DNA from: Turnera subulata
Taxonomy: Eukaryota > Streptophyta > Magnoliopsida > Malpighiales > Passifloraceae
Assembly (NCBI GenBank): GCA_028386065.3
Contig: JAKUCV010003583.1
Location: 15,339-79,338 of the forward strand
Direction of reading: 5' to 3'
DNA: 64,000 nt
The translations under genes were made by a program, and so were the position numbers. This document shows positions 48,134 through 57,831 of this stretch, piece by piece (within the stretch, counting starts at the first letter, position 1; every line of letters begins with the position of its first letter). Below the pieces are notes generated by a model. That model made no database searches, had not been told where the DNA came from, and saw nothing but the letters and a program-made list of their open reading frames with translations.

Positions 48134-49597
48134 AATTTGCTTGTCCGCAAGCAATTATCGTGGAAGACGGGATGAAAACGTCTTACCCATTGAAACCAAC
48201 CGGGCCAATCAACCAGGGTTATATGGAAGATTTCCGAATATTGCAAAAGGAGCCCCGGCAACTAACCTGCAAGAACCGTTAGAAAAATTGCCAAAGGTCC
48301 AAATATGTACTTATTGGGCAATTAGTCCAATTGATCAAATTCACAACTTCCCTCTTTGTTCGCTAAATTGAATTTGGCAGTTTTGAAAAACTAAAAATAA
48401 GGTCAAATATGCAGGTCCAGTTCCCTATCTCCACTAATGGCAAGGATTGAATTTCAGGATCAAAAGGTCTTTATTTGGGTTGTAATGGGGCTTATGTTGA
48501 GTTTAAGAAAGAAGGGAAAAAGGTAATCAAAAGATGCAAATGCTCAAAGGGAATGGTCTTACCGTAACAAAGCCAAGCAAGGTGGAATGATTCTAAATTG
48601 AGTGTGCGGTGGAGAGTCTTTGTTTGTCTTCTCTTTTTTTTTTTTTAAGAAGATACAACAATTTTCTATGTTGTTTCTTTTCTTCTTTTGTGAAGTATCT
48701 CTCTCTTGTTTCCTTTCTTTACTGAAGGCATAGTAGACAAATGAATACCATTCTCCACAATTAGCACAGGCAGCTCATGTTAAGCCCGTCTATGGATAAA
48801 CCACCACCGATCTTGTTGTTAGGCAAATGTTAAGGGAAAGACAAGACCGAGCAAATGATGCATAAGGGTGTGTGTGTATGAAACAAAATGATGGTAGCCA
48901 TAGGTTCAAAGGGTAAAGGTAGTGAAATGTGGTTTTAAGAAAAATGGCTACCAGAAAAAAGGTCAAAGTGGTTTACGAAGGTGAATATATACACATGGGT
49001 AGGTTTTGTGGTTAATGTGGGTTATGCAAAAGAATGCCTTAATCCTATCCCTAAGAAACAAACCTTGTAAAAATTTCGCTTTGATGGGGTTGTGGACCTG
49101 TTCTAAGACGCAAAATGTAATGCCAAACATACCTTGAAAAATAAAACATGCAAAAGAGGTTAGAAGCGAATTCGAAACAATGTGAAAAAATTTACCAACA
49201 AGCGCGACTTGGACAATTGGGAATTCATCCCAAAAATTCGTGCAAGCGGACACACGAAACTCGCATGCGGAACTCGAAAACATCCATGTACATACATGAA
49301 AGAAAACAAACTAGGATGCAAAAAAAAAATAAACCGAAACAACATACTAATTATTAAAAAGAGAGAAACTGAAAAGAAGTGCTGCAGCTATAGAGCTAAA
49401 AATATAAAGCCACCCCAAACTTAAAGTTTGCAGTGTCCTCACTGCATAAAAATAAGAAAACAATGTCCAGAAACAAAACAAGGGCAGCAACTTATTAGAC
49501 CAAAACAGCAAGCGGACAACAGATGTTCGAAAAGAAAGACAAATGGAAATAACACAATCGAGGACCAACATCACACGATGCCCAAAGCTTCCTTGAT
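48134..49597 (-). other. element C, non-coding segment between env-like ORF and 3' LTR
   Basis: About 1.46 kb without recognisable coding. It holds the second purine tract (49410-49425) and a T-run at 48635-48647. Athila-type elements commonly have such a spacer. Confidence 0.6.
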
Positions 49598-51615
49598 TTA
49601 AGTCAGGCACGGGGCAAGGCGCCGGAAAATCTCCATAACATCCTTCTCGAAATTCTGGAAGGACACCTGAGATCCAGTCTGCCTCTCGTCGGCACGGGCT
49701 TGGCGGGCAGCCAAGCGCTGAAAATCAGTCATCAAGTCAGGCAGCAACTCGAGAGCTTCCAATGCCTGTGGAGAAATGGGTAATGACGGCGGCATAGGTG
49801 CAGAACTCGACCCGGGACCAGCAGCTGAATTACCTACGGTATCCTGCACAAATGACAAAGGTACACCCCCACCTCCAACAATATCATTATCAAGCAAACC
49901 CATTTTTACCGCTGTCTCGAATCCTAAGGATGTGGAAGTGGGGTGGACTCGATACCAGGTAAGGTTGACATCAAAATGAGAACCTAAAGCAGCAACGATC
50001 CCACCTCCTCCTAATGGTCTAGACATGGCATGTTTGGTGGATTTAAGTCTGGAGAGTAGGAAACAGCCAGTATTGACACGAATACCATTAAACATACAGT
50101 GCAAGAAGAATAGCTCTTCACGGTTAACAACCCCATCCGAAGAATCACGGTGAATAATAGAATGAGATATAAACCTGTGCAGATAACGAAGGGCTGGTTT
50201 TTTGATCTGGTTAGCCTTTGAAATTCTGGGAGTGAAAGGTTTTGGGCAAGTACTGAAATCAGCCCAAACAGCATACTCATCAAAATCAGCAGGTATATAT
50301 CTAAGACCATCATTAGAGAATCCAGAAATTTCAATGAACATGGGAAGGGTCATTTTATAATCAGTTTCAGCAAGCCGAAAACTAATTTCACCAATGTCAA
50401 AGGCAACATGTGCATCAAGTTGAACATATAACGTGGCAAAAAACTCACAAGTAAGTTTAATATAAATGGGGAACCGAAGAGAAGAAAAAGTTACCCAACC
50501 TATGTTAGACAGATACTGAGCTATTTCATTGGTGTAGCCTAAGATGGAAATAACAGAGTCATTAAGGTATTTGGCCTGAATAATGGTGCGGTTACTCATC
50601 CTATGGTAAAGCTGGGTTTGCTCAGAATTGTGAAACTTTGGAGTGAAACTAGGAGGAGGTGGTAATGGAGTACCTTGTTTGTTGGAAGATGTGCGGGACT
50701 TCTTTGATGGAGGGGCTTTCTGCTGGTCGGATGTCTCTGCCTGGGGATGCTTTCCTCGTGGTGGTGCAGTGGTGCCAGGTGTCTGTCCAGAACTACGTTC
50801 GGGATGAGTCCGTGGCGCCCTAGGCGACGCCTTGAAGGTGGGCTGCTGGCGGCGTGGAGGCGGCACTCTACCTGGGGATGCACGGGGCTCAGGTTCCTCC
50901 CCGACAAGGTCCACGAAATCTGGAGCAGTGGGGATGGCAGGAGGGTTGTGGCCGGAGGAGTCGTGGAATTTTCGTCCCCGAGTCCGAGTGGAAACAGGGG
51001 CACTAGGCTCGGGCGTCTGTTGGGAACTGTGGCCGTTCCTGCACTTTTTGGTGGAGGAGACTGGACGGCGCCGTGGTGGAGAGTCAGAGGATGAGCTGTC
51101 CTGTCGGCCGGCCGAGGGGGTACGAAGGCCAATAGTGCCTCCTACCGAAGGTGTAGGCGATGGGGAGTGGTGACGTGGCGACCGAACAGTGGAGGAAAGG
51201 GGGGCCGCGCTGGCCTGGTGGTCGGTGGCGTAGTAGCGCGTCGGGCCTGAGGAGGCGAGCGAGACCACCGGATGGGTGAAGGGCGACGGCAGCTGGAGAT
51301 CGGTGTTGGAGGATCTGACGGCGGGTGTTGTGTGGCTGCAGTAGGAGACGACGGGGCGACACTGTGACGGGTCTGCTGCAATTTGCACGAGGTGGATGAT
51401 GGTGGTCTTGGTCGGCTCTGGCTGGTGGAGGATGGATGGGGTGCTTGGGAGGAACTTGAAGCATGGTGAGGCGGAGATCGGTGGTGAGCGGTGGTGGTCG
51501 ATTTCGAAGGAGAGGTAGGCGGAGGTTTTGAGGAGGTGGGTGTGGTCTTTGTTGGTGAAGGGGGGAAGCCATGGAGGCCACGACCTCTGTAGGCTGCCTG
51601 CTCTTTGGTTCGCAT
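49598..51615 (-). pseudogene. element C env-like / post-integrase ORF
   Basis: This ORF occupies the envelope position of Athila elements; its role in plants is unknown. The ATG at 51615 gives MRTKEQAAYRGRG with a long Pro/Ser/Thr-rich segment. One frameshift between about 51388 and 51142 moves reading into the frame that stays open to TAA at 49598. The C-terminal 330 residues are globular: NRTIIQAKYLNDSVISILGY, FRLAETDYKMTLPMFIEISG, and ALRYLHRFISHSIIHRDSSD followed by FFLHCMFNGIRVNTG, wording shared with the 'putative plant transposon protein' family. I see no clear signal peptide or membrane span. Apart from the one shift it is long and clean for a 9.7-kb relic. Confidence 0.7.
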
Positions 51616-52401
51616 GGTGGAGAAGAGAAAGGAGAACAAGTGAGAGATGGTCATTGTGTGGGGATAGTGGGGGTTTTGTTGTTTGGTGTCGGATTCTGTT
51701 TAGGAGTAAAGATCTGGCTAATCGGGTATTAGAAAATATTTTGGGATTTAGAAAAGGCTTTTAGAGAAAAATTTGGGATTTTAGAGAGTGGTTTTTTTTT
51801 GTTTTATCGGGTAAAAGATAAGGTAGTGGAGGATTTTTTTGTGTTTGGTTATTCAAAATCGGTTGTTGGTTCCCGTGACGAGCCATTCTCTCTGTCCTAT
51901 TATTTTAATGTGAACTGGTGGAGGGGAGTGAAAGTCAAGGTACTTTTGAGTACCTTTACTTTAAGTCGTCGTGCTGATGTGGAGGTGCTGCATGGTCTCC
52001 ATTATGAAGTAGTCCCCAAACGTGTGCTCCCCATATGTTTTGAAAATATGTGCTTCTCGCCTGGATGCGTTATTAGTATAATAATAATACCCCAATTTAA
52101 TCCGGAAAGAATGTTCTCCTTGATTAGAACATGTCAAAATATAATATAGTTGGTCTAATATATTATAAATTGACAGTAATGGTTGCGACTTGAATCTTCA
52201 CTTCATATATTTATTATCCTATCGATATTAATATAAGAAGTGAAGGCACAAGTACCTTGTGCTCCCCGAACTGCTGCGTCACTCCTCAACTGCATGTGCC
52301 CCCGTTTATTTGCTGATCTGCGAAGCATAAGCGAGGTGAAGAGAAACTTCACCCCAAACTTGTTGCTTTCGTTATTTGCTTGAAAATTGGAAATAGCCGT
52401 G
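51616..52401 (-). other. element C spacer between integrase and env-like ORF
   Basis: Non-coding, AT-rich in the middle. At its right end (about 52402-52416) the minus strand carries GGGAGGCAACCCA, a conserved box of Athila/Calypso elements. Confidence 0.6.
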
Positions 52402-52439
52402 GGTTGCCTCCCACATAGCGCTTCTTTAATGTCTTGTAG

Positions 52440-53640
52440 CTAGACTCGGAGCTTGTCGATGAACGGTAGCACTACCTCTTGTCCGATAGGTTCTTCGGGA
52501 ATGTACAACTTAAGACGTTGTCCATTCACTGTGAATGTATCGTCGTCTTTGCTCCGAATTTCAACGGCGCCAGACTGGAAGACTTGGGTCACCTCGAAAG
52601 GTCCTGACCATCGTGACCGAAGCTTTCTTGGGAAAAGCTTGAGTCGGGAGTTGAATAGCAGAACGTAGTCTCTAGCCTGGAAATCTCTTTTCAAGATCCG
52701 CTTGTCGTGCCATCGTTTGGTCCTTTCCTTATAAATTTTGGCATTCTCGTAGGCGTCCAAACGGATTTCTTCCAGCTCGTCGAGTTGTAACAAGCGGTGC
52801 CCTCCTGTTGTTTTGGGATCAAAGTTTAATGTTTTGATTGCCCAGTATGCCTTATGTTGGAGCTCGAACGGGAGATGGCATGACTTCCCGTAGACGAGCC
52901 GGTAAGGAGTTGTCCCGATAGGGGTCTTGTAAGCAGTCCGGTAAGCCCATAGGGTGTCGTCGAGCTTGATAGCCCAATCTTTTCATGAAGAGCTTACGGT
53001 CTTTTCCAGGATCTGCTTAATAGCCCTATTGGAGACTTCCACTTGACCGCTTTTTTGAGGATGGTAAGGGGTAGCGACTTTGTGAGTTACTCCGTATTTG
53101 CGGAGCACATCCTCCAACTTCTTGTTACAAAAGTGGGTTCCGCCATCGCTAATTAATGCCCTAAGGGTGCCGAATCAGGAGAAGATTTTCTTTAGAAATC
53201 GGATAACAACCCTTGCATCGTTTGTTGGTGAAGCGATGGCCTCCACCCATTTTGTGACGTAGTCGACTGCAACTAGGATGTAGCAGTTAGAACGGGAAGA
53301 TGGGAATGGTCCCTTAAAGTCGATTCCCCACACATCAAAAGGTTCGACCTCCAGAATGCCCTGTTGTGGCATCTCACGGCGCTGCGAGATGTTCCCTGTG
53401 CGCTGGCAGCGATCGCAGGATTGAGTGAACTTCCTAGCATCTTTTAATAGACTTGGCCCAAAAAATCCAATCTGCAATGCTTTTGCCGCCGTTTTGCTTG
53501 CGCTAAAGTGGCTGCCATAAGATGAAGCATGGCAGTTACAAAGAAGGTTGTTGACCTCGTCCTCGGGCAGACACCGGCGGATCACCCCATCGCTGCATCT
53601 TCTGAATAGTAGCAGGTCATCCCAGAAATAATTTTTGACA
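52440..53640 (-). pseudogene. element C integrase
   Basis: Integrase joins element DNA to the genome. The minus strand from about 53585 shows the zinc-binding start with [30 protein letters not shown] (HHCC), and the catalytic core [29 protein letters not shown]. Past a stop near 53175 it continues (about 53150-52985, with a stop in the KDWAIKLDD region) and ends with a clean C-terminal piece, 52793-52440 ([40 protein letters not shown]). The second Asp and Glu region is broken. Confidence 0.88.
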
Positions 53641-54726
53641 TCAGAGAAGAATTTCTTCCTCTACTGATATGACAAATTTGGGGGTTGGACACCACTTGCT
53701 AAGTAGTTGACGTAGTCAGCGTACCATGGGGTTGTACATATAACTGCCGCTTCGAGAGCTGCCAGCTGTTCTTCTGGGAAAAAGTCATCAATGGGTAATA
53801 CTTCCTCACTTAGAATGGTATCCTGGGCCAGTGTTGAAAGATGATCTGCTACTGTGTTCTCGGTTCTATTTTTATCTCGAATTTCGAGATCAAACTCCTG
53901 GAGCAACAGCACCCACCGAATCAGCCTCGGTTTAGCATCTTTTTTTCTGCATGAGGTACTTGAGAGCTGAGTGATCGGTGTGCACTATAATTTTGGATCC
54001 GAGTAGATAGGAGCGGAACTTCTTGATGGCGAAAACTACCGCAAGCTTCTCCTTTTCCGTGGTTGCATAATTGGTCTGTGCATCATCGAGTGTTTTGCTG
54101 GCGTAATAAATTGCATGCAATTTATTATCCTTCCTTTGTCCTAAGACAGCCCCCACTGCGAAATCATTGGCATCGCACATAATCTCGAAAGGAAGGCTCC
54201 AGTCAGGTGGTTGCATGATAGGAGCTGAGATTAGTGCTTGCTTGATTTTATCAAAAGCTTCGAGGCACTCCTGGTTAAATACGAAGGGTACATCCTTGAT
54301 GAGAAGATTAGTCAAAGGTTTAGTGATCTTTGAAAAATATTTGATGAATGTTCGATAGAACCCGGCGTGGCCTAAGAAACTTCGGATTCCTCGAACATTT
54401 GTTGGAGGGGGCAGCTTCTCGATCACCTCGATTTTGGCACGGTCAACTTCGATTCCACGTTCGAAGATGGTGTGGCCCAGAACTATCCCTTCTTGTACCA
54501 GGAAATGGCACTTTTCCCAGTTGAGAACTAAGTTGGCCTCCTCACGTCTCTACAAGACTCGAGAAAGGTTGGCGAGGCGAGGCATTCGTCATAAGTCTTC
54601 CTCGTAGACCGAGAAATTGCCCATAAAGACTTCCATGATTTCCTCGATCATATCGGAGAAGATTGCCATCATGCAGCGCTGGAATGTCGCCGGAGCATTA
54701 CACAAGCCGAATGGCATTCTTCGATA
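53641..54726 (-). pseudogene. element C reverse transcriptase (3' half) and RNase H
   Basis: The minus strand starts abruptly at 54726 with YRRMPFGLCNAPATFQRCMM, joined directly to LTR sequence. The catalytic pair is lost: VFMDDFSVYG reads VFMGNFSVYE (about 54640-54610). The RNase H connection follows: [72 protein letters not shown] and, after a frameshift at about 53935, [20 protein letters not shown]. This is Athila/Tat wording. Dead by truncation and by active-site loss. Confidence 0.9.
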
Positions 54727-55299
54727 GTGGCACCAAAACTGGTAGTGGACCACTCCACTTTTGCGCCGAATTTGGTTGAAGTGCCATACTCCCAAAACTA
54801 TTTGCAAGCACCTGATGTAAATTCCTTCCCTTAAGCATGTGCAGTCATGTGTCCTTGACCAAGCCACCTTACCAAAAATAGTGCATGCATGTGGGGTGGT
54901 ACTTCACGTGTTATTTAGTAAGGTTGACAACTTTCAATTGACTTCTTCCTTTTCTTTTATTTGATCTTTGTCCACCAAAAATGTCCTGGAAATATTCTTG
55001 AATTTTCATAAGGATTTTAGGTCAAAATCTAGGTGCCTCTTCCCTTGCTTGCCACGTGTCATCGGGCTTCTTATGCTGGAACAAGCTGCATGGGCTGGTT
55101 GTGCAGGAAACTTGTTCATAGCCCATTTTTTGTCTTTTAGTCCCTATTTTTGCACAGAATAACCAAGACATTAAAAGGTGTTTATTGAAAAAGTTGGTAA
55201 AATGGAAGAAAATAACATGGATAAATAAAATAGTTTGTATTTGCAAGTTAAAAATCGTAAAAAGTAGACCGGAAATGAGAGTAAAATGCACACTCATCA
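54727..55299 (-). repeat. element C 5' LTR, truncated
   Basis: From GTGGCACCAAAACTGG to CACTCATCA it matches 47298-48117, with internal gaps. Its inner end is fused to the middle of the reverse transcriptase, so about three quarters of this LTR and everything up to RT is deleted. Confidence 0.85.
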
Positions 55300-55606
55300 G
55301 CTTTGTTGATGCTATTTTCCTCATAAGCCATGATCTTTGCCTCTGGATGTTACTCCTTTGTACTGAGGACGTGGCTCCGCTACCAATAGTTAGCCTAAAT
55401 AGGCCTGAAAGGGGGGGAGGGGTATTTGCAAGTTAAAAATCGTAAAAAGTAGACCGGAAATGAGAGTAAAATGCACACTCATCAGCTTTTTTGATGCTAT
55501 TTCCCTCATAAGCCATGATCTTTGCCTCTGGATGTTACTCCTTTGTACTGAGGACGTGGCTCCGCTACTAATAGTTAGCCTAAATAGGCCTGAAAGGGGG
55601 GGGGGA
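55237..55606. repeat. 185-bp tandem duplication across the element C / element B boundary
   Basis: 55237-55421 and 55422-55606 are nearly identical. Each copy holds the last 63 bp or so of the C LTR, the start of B's gag (ATG at 55331 and 55516 on the minus strand), B's primer site (55373-55386 and 55558-55571) and the edge of B's LTR. Confidence 0.93.
55558..55571 (-). other. element B primer binding site
   Basis: The minus strand reads TTAGTAGCGGAGCC beside the LTR. The duplicate at 55373-55386 reads TTGGTAGCGGAGCC, a better match to the initiator-Met tRNA type site. Confidence 0.75.
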
Positions 55607-56732
55607 GGCTAGATGAATTAGGCTACACCTTAATCGCTTTTGGTTTCTGGTTTAGTTTTTGTCAAACTAAGTGGTTTCTTCACAAACCACTTACCCGCAA
55701 AACAGTCAGCACTCACAAACAAAAATATGAAAGAGCATAAGGAAAAGTAGATGACACAGTGATTTTATAGTGGTTTCCCCTCACTAGGTACCTCCACTAC
55801 CTAAAGGCTCTTCCTTTAGGATTTCAAGCTCTCACAAACTTAGGCTTTTACGGGATCAGCCTCAACCTATTACAGAAACTAAGCTTTTGCAGACTAAGCT
55901 CTAACCTTTACAAGAAACAAGCTTTTGCAGGCTATGCTCTAACCTTTACAATTTTTTCCCAGGCTAAACTCTAATCTTTCTCCAAATCTAATCCTAGATT
56001 TGAGATCCCAGCAAAACTACACTAAGTATACACTTCCCTTTGTAACAACTTGGAGAACAAGAATAAGCACAAGTACAAGCTCACCAAGAACAACAAATAT
56101 CACAGATTTTATGCTCAGTTGCAGACTCAAAGCAATTTCCAATTGGCTGAGATGCTTTTTCTAGAAGTTATCCCCTTCTTTATATAGAGCTTGAGCAAGT
56201 GGGAGTAGGTAAAAACATCTTCATCCAACGGCTCTAAAGTACCAATCTGCTCATCATCCAACGGTTCTTGAAGTACCAATAATTATTCAAAGTTGACTCC
56301 ATAGTCCACTAGCTGATGTTGGGTTCATTTCAGGAAGTCTACTCTATTTGCAGCTCAATTACTTGAAAACATTCCATTTGTGGCAATTCGGGACCATAAG
56401 TGTGGACCACCTTTGATAATTAAGCTTAGTGGTGAGAGATAGGTGTTGCAGGTCTTCATCTCTGCCGTGGACCACTTTTTCTGCCAGTTGGAGTAGTTGG
56501 GGATTGGTGTTTAATGCTGTGAGGACCACCTGGACCACCAGCCACTTGCAACAGGATCACTTGATGTTGACAGCTGGGTGTGGTTTTTTCCAGAAACCAC
56601 GCTGCATGTTAGTCCATACAAGTATATGTAAACATGTAACCAAGTTTGTTAATCATCAAAATTATTTGTATAATTATTTACTAAACATGATTAGTCATTA
56701 ATAATCATATTAAACCCATGTTTAAGCCATCA
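55573..56732 (-). repeat. element B 5' LTR
   Basis: This 1,160-bp uninterrupted LTR is homologous to 27266-28363 plus 38334-38424. On the plus strand it begins AGTTAGCCTAAATAGG (the expected TG reads AG) and ends CCATCA. It shows how the left LTR looked before element A arrived. Confidence 0.9.
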
Positions 56733-57367
56733 TAGATATATATATGAACGTCTCCATCATCTAGCTAGTATCTTTAATTTTGATGCTTCGTTACTAATGA
56801 AGGTATAGTAGTCTAGAAAATAGATATATCTATTTCCGAGAAAAAGAAAAAGATTTATGTTGATAAGATGGTGTGGGGTTGATTTAATTATATGCGTGGG
56901 ATTTTAGTGGTAAGACAAGCTCAATCATACATATAATTCACTTTTCATTTAATTTTGGATGTGATTACACGCCTCTGCCTATCCGAACTTGTCTGTTTTT
57001 CATTCTCAAAAACAAAACTTGTCTGTTTTCATTCAATTTGAATACATGATACACATTTTAGGCTATTCCTATCCAAACTTGTTGGTCAACCTTGATGATT
57101 TCGTTCATTACCCTCTAATAAGTGATAAAATGAATGTTAACATCACATTCCGAAACCACACTTTTCTCACTGAAGATAACTTTTTGAAGCCTTTTTTTTT
57201 TTGTTCTTAAAATTTTAATGCTTCTGAATCATATTCCTTTTTCCAAAATGAATAATATTTAAGCTTGGCATCCCTTTCAATGTGAACCTTCATAATTGCC
57301 AGCAATGCCCAACTTCAATACATTCTGATTACAACGGCTCTTCCGTGGAACACACAACACTTTTTGC
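56733..57367. other. AT-rich intergenic DNA, no gene seen
   Basis: Between element B and the SINE. No coding or repeat structure is recognised apart from short T and A runs. Confidence 0.5.
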
Positions 57368-57384
57368 CACAGAAATAATTTTCT

Positions 57385-57562
57385 CTCTTTGGTCTAGTAA
57401 GAGTATCCACATGCAGTGAGTAATCCCTTCGTCCTGGAAAGGGCCCACAAAAGGATAAAGTGCTGATTAAGGATTCTCTTTCCATTCCAAAGGCAAAGAT
57501 CGAACCCATTACCACTTGATTAAAGGATAAAATGAGCTTAACCACTATGTCAGAATCAGGCT
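57385..57562 (-). mobile_element. tRNA-derived SINE with 17-bp target duplication
   Basis: The body is about 178 bp on the minus strand. It carries an RNA polymerase III box A-like TAGTGGTTAAG and, about 35 bases on, a box B-like GGTTCGATC. It is flanked by perfect 17-bp copies of CACAGAAATAATTTTCT (57368-57384 and 57563-57579). This combination is diagnostic of a SINE mobilised by LINE machinery. The 3' tail is short and not a plain poly(A). Confidence 0.88.
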
Positions 57563-57579
57563 CACAGAAATAATTTTCT

Positions 57580-57831
57580 TTTTAAGGAAACTTTCAACTT
57601 GTAAACAAAATACACCAAAACTCTCCATACTGGATTTGATTCAGTCGTTCTTTTCGCCATTCTCATAATAAAGCAGAACCAGACCCGCTTTTGGTCTTCT
57701 CCATTTTGGCTACCCTGGTGCGGTCCAATTACAACCAGCTAAAGCGGATAGTGCTAAACTAATAAATTTGATAACACAAGAAATGGTACTAATACTAATT
57801 GTTATTATTATATTTGAGGGGGTAATATTTG
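57580..57831. other. intergenic DNA between SINE and LINE-3
   Basis: About 250 bp, AT-rich, no gene or repeat recognised. Confidence 0.5.

Larger units (their letters stand above)
45636..55299 (-). mobile_element. element C: Athila-like Ty3/gypsy retrotransposon inserted in element B gag
   Basis: LTR sequence lies at both ends with TG..CA termini: 45636-48117 (3' LTR) and 54727-55299 (5' LTR, partial). On the minus strand the order is 5' LTR piece, reverse transcriptase, RNase H, integrase, a spacer with the GGGAGGCAACCCA box (about 52416-52402), an env-like ORF, a purine-rich tract and the 3' LTR. That order and the RT wording NAPATFQRCMMAIFSD point to the Athila branch. Gag, protease, the primer site and half of the 5' LTR are missing because of a deletion. 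The flanks fall inside B's gag codons. No clean 5-bp target duplication remains (GAACT and GCTTT). Confidence 0.85.
27266..56732 (-). mobile_element. element B: Sirevirus-like Ty1/copia retrotransposon (minus strand), host of the nest
   Basis: Two homologous LTRs bound it. The 5' LTR is at 55573-56732. The 3' LTR is in two pieces, 27266-28363 and 38334-38424. On the minus strand the order is PBS (55571-55558), gag start (ATG at 55516 or 55331), gag (45635-about 43720), protease/integrase/RT/RNase H (about 43712-40583) and an extra ORF region before the 3' LTR. Gag with a coiled coil and zinc knuckles, the YVDDILFGAT box and the additional post-pol ORF fit Sireviruses. Flanks TATAT (27261-27265) and TAGAT (56733-56737) differ by one base. 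Elements A and C (gypsy) are inserted into it. Confidence 0.85.

Noticed and set aside
50747..51173. Plus-strand ORFs opposite the env-like gene
   Set aside because: GC-rich antisense shadows of the Pro/Ser/Thr-rich minus-strand segment.
57387..57562. A functional tRNA gene
   Set aside because: Box A and box B are present but the rest does not fold as a tRNA, and the 17-bp flanking duplication marks a SINE.
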